In this document: positions 7,320-10,827 of the stretch, piece by piece | Position numbering within the stretch: the stretch's first letter is position 1 | Layout: each line of letters begins with the position of its first letter | DNA from: an uncultured Bacteroidales bacterium | GTDB taxonomy: Bacteria > Bacteroidota > Bacteroidia > Bacteroidales > Lentimicrobiaceae | Assembly: GCA_937864935.1 (NCBI GenBank) | Contig: CALMDN010000033.1 | Location: 1-10,827, forward strand | Reading direction: 5' to 3' | Length of the DNA stretch: 10,827 nt | Notes under the pieces: model-generated | What the model was told of the DNA's origin: nothing | The model's input: the letters and a program-made list of their open reading frames with translations, nothing else | Databases searched by the model: none | Program-made: the position numbers and the translations under genes

Positions 7320-8840
7320 TTATCGGATATTGTTCAGGGTGAGGCTGCCGGTTGCCTTATAGCAATCAAGGGTTGCCTGACGCTGGTCGTAAATGGCCTG
7401 AAGGTATTCGAGTTCAGCAATCTGTACTTCAGTTTCAGCAGAAAGACGTTCTGTAATGCCCAGCATACCTTCTTTGTAAGATTTGTTTGCCAGTTCAAGT
7501 GCTCTGAGCGCAGCGGTCTTCTGTTTCTCCTTCCAGATAAGCTGAGCATTGGAAGATTCATAAGCGGCTGATGCCTTTACCTGGTTCAGTTCCAGCATTT
7601 CCCTGGCTTCCTCAAGGGCGTTCTCTGCTTTCCTGAGTTCCAGTCTGGCCTGTTTTACCCTGGTACTGCCCGAAGATCGATCGAAAAGTTCCCACCTGAA
7701 GCCCACACCGGCCAGCACCGTTGGGCCCATGGTAAGGTTGTTTATGTCAATGCCCATAGCCAGAGGTGCATCAAGATGGGTACTGGCATTTGTCAGGGCG
7801 TCGTATCTGACCGAAGCCACTGCCTGAATTTTGGGAAGATAGTGCGATTTTTCTGCTTTGATCAGGTACCTCTGAGCCTGCACCCCGGATTTCAGTGCCT
7901 TTAACTCCGCTCTGTTTTCAATGGTTTCATTGCCGGTGATGAGGACTGCTGGTTCCAGAACAGGCTGGAGGTTGCTGAATTCTGTATGTTGCTTTCCGGT
8001 CAATTGGGCCAGTTTTTGAGTCAGCAGAATTTTCTTTCCCTCATATGAAGCAATCTTTGCTTCCAGGGCTGCCCGCGCTACAGCTATTTTAAGTGTATCA
8101 AAGTCAGTGGCTAAACCATTGCTCAGTGCCGAAGATGCAAACCGCTTCTCAGCCTCCAGCCTCCGGGCAGATTCCTCAAGCACCTTTTTCGACTGATTGA
8201 GTAAGGCCAGTTGATCGTAAACGGAGACTACCTCACTGATTACATCAGCTGTACTTTTTTCTGACAACGACTGTTGTGCTTTTACTTTTTCAGACAAAGC
8301 CCTCGAAAGATTCGGGACCTGCCCGCCGCTGAAAAGCAGCATTTTTGCTGTCATGTCAATACCACCATAACTTCCGCTGAAATCTCCCGAAAGATCTTTC
8401 GTCAGAGAGGGTAGCACCAGTCCCTGCTGAACCAGCAATTGCTGAAGTGCGGTAATCTCACTACCCAGGCCGGCAAGCTGAGGGAACATGGCAGGGAAAG
8501 AGGGGCTGTTCATAAACTCCTGCAATTTTGATGCTCCTTCAAACCCGGTAATATCCCCCAGTTTTGAATCCATTACTGAATTGACATACAGATATTTACC
8601 ACCCAACTCAATTTTTGGCAGGTACGACATCCGTATTGCATTTCGTTGACATACAGCTATTTCTGAATCAATGTCATGGCTGATGATTTTGTGATCCCGG
8701 CCAATAGAAGTAAGGATCAGGCTCTTAAGTTCAGGCGAAACCTCAAGTGGTTGGGCCTTCAGACTTGTGGATGAAACCAGCGGAAACAACAGCAGCCACA
8801 GGCACAAACCTCTTTTATTGAAATGATTGGAACTTTTCAT
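7320..8840 (-). CDS. TolC-family outer-membrane efflux protein
   Basis: This 506-residue outer-membrane channel has two OEP repeats (about 33-285 and 305-500). Both repeats share a YLPKI motif (73-77 and 334-338) where the helix enters the first beta strand, followed by aromatic strands, and a GG or G-rich LFSGGQ / LFDRSSG turn (169-174 and 385-391). Long Ala/Glu/Lys helices form the periplasmic barrel. I chose the ATG at 8840 because it gives a good signal peptide (residues 1-29, positive N-terminus, LWLLLFPLVSS core, cleavage after LKA). The frame is open further upstream to 8933, but that would prepend 31 unrelated residues and run through the operator and promoter. The first repeat has an unusually long segment between its two beta strands (about 88-158). 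It is the second gene of the operon, 89 bases after tetR. Confidence 0.93.
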   Translation of the reverse strand: MKSSNHFNKRGLCLWLLLFPLVSSTSLKAQPLEVSPELKSLILTSIGRDHKIISHDIDSEIAVCQRNAIRMSYLPKIELGGKYLYVNSVMDSKLGDITGFEGASKLQEFMNSPSFPAMFPQLAGLGSEITALQQLLVQQGLVLPSLTKDLSGDFSGSYGGIDMTAKMLLFSGGQVPNLSRALSEKVKAQQSLSEKSTADVISEVVSVYDQLALLNQSKKVLEESARRLEAEKRFASSALSNGLATDFDTLKIAVARAALEAKIASYEGKKILLTQKLAQLTGKQHTEFSNLQPVLEPAVLITGNETIENRAELKALKSGVQAQRYLIKAEKSHYLPKIQAVASVRYDALTNASTHLDAPLAMGIDINNLTMGPTVLAGVGFRWELFDRSSGSTRVKQARLELRKAENALEEAREMLELNQVKASAAYESSNAQLIWKEKQKTAALRALELANKSYKEGMLGITERLSAETEVQIAELEYLQAIYDQRQATLDCYKATGSLTLNNIR

Positions 8841-8884
8841 AATCCGGTGTTTTGAGATTGAGCTGAAAAAATAATATACAACTA

Positions 8885-8910
8885 TTCGACTATAAAAGTA
8901 AAATGGTCGA
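8885..8910. promoter_or_regulatory. Probable TetR operator upstream of the outer-membrane gene
   Basis: TTCGACTAT is separated by 11 bases from GGTCGA, giving inverted TCGAC/GTCGA half-sites with 15 bases between them. The same arrangement occurs upstream of tetR (9569-9594, opposite strand), with 19 of 26 positions identical. Here it covers the candidate -7 element of the outer-membrane gene and starts 20 bases past the tetR stop codon, so binding should block transcription of the exporter genes. Binding by the adjacent TetR protein is inferred. Confidence 0.65.
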
Positions 8911-8924
8911 AAATTGGGTAAAAA
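8893..8924 (-). promoter_or_regulatory. Candidate promoter of the exporter genes
   Basis: On the minus strand TACTTTTA (8900-8893) matches seven of eight positions of TAnnTTTG, with a T-run (from about 8927, TTTT at 8924-8921) 20 bases upstream in place of a TTTG box. It lies inside the probable operator, about 50 bases before the ATG at 8840. It would let the four transport genes be transcribed independently of tetR. The -33 part is weak. Confidence 0.35.
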
Positions 8925-8929
8925 AAAGG

Positions 8930-9511
8930 TCATCGTTTCATTATTCCGTTAAAAAGTATGTAAATCAGGTGATCCAGCCTGCGATCGACATCCTTTTCTT
9001 CTGCCCCCCAGAAGAGTGGGATTTCAAGCCCTTTCAGGGCAGTCACGATGGCGATGGCAGCAAGGGTGGTATTTTCAATTTCAAATGCTCCGTTTTCCAC
9101 CCCTTCCTTCAGCACATTTTCCATCATTGCCACTTCTTCCTGATCGTATTTCTTGCGGATTTTCTCGATGAATTCAAGGTGACTCAGGTAATCATCCTTC
9201 ATTGCACTGTAAAAATTGGCGAGCTTCCCCATTGAATGCATTCTGACCCTGACATGTGCCTTCAGTTTCTGTTCGGGGCTCGAAGCTTTGCCGATTGCCA
9301 GCATGAGTTCACTTTTCAGCAGGGAGGCTTCCTTTTCAACTACGGCCTTGAAAATATCTTCCTTGCTGGAAAAGTAATAGTAAATTGAACTTTTGCCTTT
9401 TCTGCTCGCAAGGGCAATCTCATCCATGGTGGTTTTCCTGAAACCAAACCTGGTGAAAATGTGACGGGCAACGCCGACTATGGTCTCTTTTACCTCATCC
9501 TTATCAAGCAT
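8930..9511 (-). CDS. TetR/AcrR-family transcriptional regulator
   Basis: This is a 193-residue regulator of usual TetR length. The N-terminal DNA-binding domain (about 5-55) has the signature GFRKTTMDEIALASRKGKSS followed by IYYYFSSKEDIF (residues 23-54), where the helix-turn-helix is about 27-46. The rest is a helical ligand-binding and dimer domain without a motif that tells the ligand. I chose the ATG at 9511 because the frame upstream (open to 9607) would run through a strong promoter (9532-9563) and an operator, and the extra residues do not look like part of the family. It is the first gene of the operon; a second promoter appears to lie just after its stop codon. Repeated TCGAC/GTCGA dyads before and after the gene suggest it represses itself and the exporter, relieved by an exported or toxic compound (inference). 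Confidence 0.93.
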   Translation of the reverse strand: MLDKDEVKETIVGVARHIFTRFGFRKTTMDEIALASRKGKSSIYYYFSSKEDIFKAVVEKEASLLKSELMLAIGKASSPEQKLKAHVRVRMHSMGKLANFYSAMKDDYLSHLEFIEKIRKKYDQEEVAMMENVLKEGVENGAFEIENTTLAAIAIVTALKGLEIPLFWGAEEKDVDRRLDHLIYILFNGIMKR

Positions 9512-9531
9512 CCTGTTAAAATTTGAGTCTG

Positions 9532-9563
9532 CAAAAGTAATACCTCTTTTTACTTTTGTCAAT
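9532..9563 (-). promoter_or_regulatory. Promoter of the tetR-exporter operon
   Basis: On the minus strand ATTG (9563-9560) is followed after 20 bases by TACTTTTG (9539-9532), a full match to the Bacteroidota -7 motif TAnnTTTG. Transcription would start around 9525-9527, leaving a short leader before the ATG at 9511. This agrees with the chosen start codon and excludes the longer reading frame. Confidence 0.65.
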
Positions 9564-9568
9564 AAAAA

Positions 9569-9594
9569 TCGACCAAATTTGTCGAATAGTCGAA
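9569..9594. promoter_or_regulatory. Probable TetR operator upstream of tetR
   Basis: Read on the minus strand this is TTCGACTAT-N11-GGTCGA, the partner of the site at 8885-8910. It contains a third half-site, GTCGA at 9581-9585, so 9569-9585 alone is also a 17-base near-perfect palindrome (TCGACCAAATTTGTCGA, one mismatched pair). The site lies six bases upstream of the -33 box of tetR. Three half-sites could suit two dimers, as known for QacR, but that is inference. Confidence 0.65.
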
Positions 9595-9692
9595 AATATA
9601 TTTTCAAAAGATTAATTATCAGTTAAATAGATTTAATGCCTACGCTCATTTTCTTCCACAATCTTTTCGGAGATTGAGAGGGAACCTGTTTC

Positions 9693-9706
9693 TTCCTGAT
9701 CAGGAA
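9693..9706. repeat. 14-base perfect palindrome, possible operator
   Basis: TTCCTGATCAGGAA is symmetrical at every position. It lies about 58 bases upstream of the -33 box of the lipoprotein promoter and about 100 bases from the tetR operator. A regulator-binding site is plausible; a hairpin would have only a five-base stem and no clear T-run. Confidence 0.4.
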
Positions 9707-9763
9707 TTGTTTAGTTTTACAACAGTCAATTGAAATTAGGATCAAACAAATTTTGTCCTGTGT

Positions 9764-9793
9764 GTTGATCATTCATAACATTTTTTACCTTTG
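9764..9793 (+). promoter_or_regulatory. Promoter of the lipoprotein gene
   Basis: GTTG (9764-9767) is followed after 18 bases by TACCTTTG (9786-9793), a full match to TAnnTTTG. The expected start of transcription is near 9800, inside a GTGT/ACAC dyad (9793-9807), giving a leader of about 160 bases. Confidence 0.6.
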
Positions 9794-9831
9794 TGTCTAA
9801 TGTACACTTACATTCAACCGGGGATAATACA

Positions 9832-9843
9832 GCCTTGCAAGGC
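9832..9843 (+). repeat. 12-base perfect palindrome in the lipoprotein leader
   Basis: GCCTTGCAAGGC is self-complementary. In RNA it could form only a four-base stem with a four-base loop, so it is either a DNA-binding site downstream of the promoter or part of a larger leader fold. Confidence 0.3.
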
Positions 9844-9923
9844 GCACATTTTCAAATTCTTGTAGCCTGAAATGGGAGTCTTTTCCCGGAATCCTGTGGC
9901 TGAAAAGTTTAATTTCAGATTAT

Positions 9924-9961
9924 AACCAACCAAACCAAACAATTTTTTAAACCAACCAACC
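9924..9961 (+). promoter_or_regulatory. AACC-repeat translation leader without Shine-Dalgarno
   Basis: Directly before the ATG are two blocks of AACC/AAACC repeats (9924-9939 and 9949-9961) around a short AATTTTTT stretch. No purine-rich Shine-Dalgarno is present. Bacteroidota commonly start translation from unstructured A-rich leaders; the C-rich repetition is less common. Confidence 0.4.
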
Positions 9962-10827
9962 ATGAAACACTATTTCTCATTAGGGAAGCTTGCAATCCTG
10001 CTTTTACTGGCTTTGCAGGTGGTATCCTGTAAGAAAGATGACAAAGGCGATGATGTGATCGCCAGCTTCGCCTACAAGGTGGATGCAGAAAACTACAAAA
10101 TTGTTGTTTTTACCAACTATTCCAACGGGATAAACGGAACCCCCTCAGTTACCTGGGATTTCGGAGATAACTCAGGAGCTTCCTCAGAGTTCAGCCCTGT
10201 GCATACCTATACCTCAGAAGGTTTGTACACCGTTACCCTGACAGCCACCACTGCCGATGGAACGAAAGACACCTACTCGGTTGAAATCCTGATTTCTGAT
10301 CCCGACTTGGAAATGGCAAAACTTGTCGGAAGCACGGAGAAGACCTGGAAGCTGATCCGCGATGTGAGCACCGGTCGCTATCCGCTTGAGGTTGGACCGG
10401 CCTCTCATGCCTCCATCTGGTGGGCAATGGGATTGAACAACGACGAACTCGCCGGTCGCCCCTGTGTACTGAACGATGAATGGATATTCAAACGCGGTGG
10501 TGTTGTGGTTTATGACGATAAAGGGGATTACTGGGCCGAAGGTGGTGTCTTCAATCCTTCGAACCTCTGTGCCAGCACCGATAACATGACCGGACTTCTG
10601 GGTCAGGACCTTTCGGCATGGAGCAGCGGTGAGCATAGGTTTGAATTAACTTCCGGAACCGAGCCAAAGCTGAAACTCATCGGCGAAGGAGCCTTCCTGG
10701 GCCTGTGCAAGGTTGCTACGGATGCCGAGGTTACCGTTCCTCAGCCTTCTGTTACCTACAACATCATCAAACTGACCGATGGCGCGGTTGATACCCTGAT
10801 TGTTCAGACCAGTTATATGACCGGAGG
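9962..10827 (+). CDS. PKD-domain surface lipoprotein, N-terminal 288 residues (C-terminus beyond window)
   Basis: The ATG at 9962 opens a frame that runs to the window edge. Residues 1-22 are a lipoprotein signal peptide ending in the lipobox VVSC with Cys23. The next residues, KKDDKGDD, fit the Bacteroidota lipoprotein export signal that sends lipoproteins to the cell surface. A PKD domain follows (about 33-112) with WDFGD (65-69), HTY (81-83) and GLYTVTLTA (87-95). From about 117 comes LVGSTEKTWKLIRD and then a Trp/Gly-rich beta region (LEVGPASHASIWWAMG at 142-157, GDYWAEGGVF at 188-197). I associate this pattern with PKD lipoproteins encoded near SusC/SusD pairs and with N-terminal parts of some Bacteroidota glycoside hydrolases. 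A role in binding or degrading polysaccharide is therefore likely but not shown; a catalytic domain could follow outside the window. It is transcribed divergently from the tetR operon. Confidence 0.88.
   Translation, partial: MKHYFSLGKLAILLLLALQVVSCKKDDKGDDVIASFAYKVDAENYKIVVFTNYSNGINGTPSVTWDFGDNSGASSEFSPVHTYTSEGLYTVTLTATTADGTKDTYSVEILISDPDLEMAKLVGSTEKTWKLIRDVSTGRYPLEVGPASHASIWWAMGLNNDELAGRPCVLNDEWIFKRGGVVVYDDKGDYWAEGGVFNPSNLCASTDNMTGLLGQDLSAWSSGEHRFELTSGTEPKLKLIGEGAFLGLCKVATDAEVTVPQPSVTYNIIKLTDGAVDTLIVQTSYMTG

Larger units (their letters stand above)
9595..9961. other. Divergent intergenic region with several palindromes
   Basis: No gene is visible in these 367 bases between the tetR operator and the lipoprotein start. 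Going rightwards they hold a 6-base stem (9659-9676, CAATCT/AGATTG), a perfect 14-base palindrome (9693-9706), an ACAAATTTTGT dyad (9746-9756), a promoter for the lipoprotein (9764-9793) and a leader of about 160 bases with a GCCTTGCAAGGC palindrome (9832-9843). None of the stems is followed by a T-run that would make it a clear terminator. Confidence 0.6.

Noticed and set aside
8841..8933. Longer N-terminus of the outer-membrane protein
   Set aside because: It would bury the signal peptide behind 31 residues and run through the probable operator and promoter.
9512..9607. Longer N-terminus of the TetR protein
   Set aside because: A full-match promoter and the operator lie in this stretch; the family starts close to the helix-turn-helix, as with the ATG at 9511.
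9659..9676. CAATCT/AGATTG stem as a transcription terminator
   Set aside because: It has only a six-base stem and no T-run on either side, and no gene ends near it.
10214..10636. 140-codon open frame antisense to the lipoprotein
   Set aside because: The plus-strand frame has a signal peptide, lipobox and PKD motifs; the antisense frame has none and is a shadow of its codon use.

Overview
The window looks like chromosomal DNA of a member of the Bacteroidota, probably a Bacteroidales or Marinilabiliales-like environmental or anaerobic lineage. Four things point there. Upstream regions carry promoter motifs of the TAnnTTTG type with a TTG/TTTG box 18-20 bases earlier. Leaders are rich in A (or in A and C), and few have a Shine-Dalgarno sequence. 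There is a PKD-domain lipoprotein with an acidic/lysine sorting signal after its lipobox cysteine. A large soluble multi-PAS sensor protein is also typical. I see no RNA gene, insertion sequence, CRISPR array or attachment site.

Layout. Positions 1-3349 (minus strand) hold the N-terminal 1116 residues of a very large PAS-repeat sensor protein; its C-terminus, where an output domain would be, lies outside the window. Positions 3350-3757 are a non-coding gap that probably holds its promoter. Positions 3758-9511 (minus strand) are a compact five-gene operon: TetR-family regulator, TolC-type outer-membrane protein, HlyD-type membrane fusion protein, ABC-2 permease 1 and ABC-2 permease 2. Gaps between its genes are 89, 31, 19 and 59 bases. 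Positions 9595-9961 are a divergent regulatory region. From 9962 to the right edge (plus strand) runs the N-terminal part of a PKD-domain surface lipoprotein.

How the genes fit together. The operon encodes a complete trans-envelope route: two paralogous inner-membrane ABC-2 subunits, a periplasmic adaptor and an outer-membrane channel, with the regulator as first gene. It resembles the E. coli ybhGFSR/yhiI-rbbA-yhhJ type of exporter, but no ATP-binding subunit is encoded in the window. The best structural signal in the non-coding DNA is a matching dyad, TTCGACTAT-N11-GGTCGA (19 of 26 positions identical). It occurs once upstream of tetR and once between tetR and the outer-membrane gene. I infer that it is the operator of this TetR protein, giving both autoregulation and control of the exporter genes by an unidentified ligand.

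The flanking PAS protein and lipoprotein have no demonstrable link to the exporter. The most interesting items are the two-site operator, the missing ATPase, the array of about nine PAS modules and the palindrome-rich divergent region.
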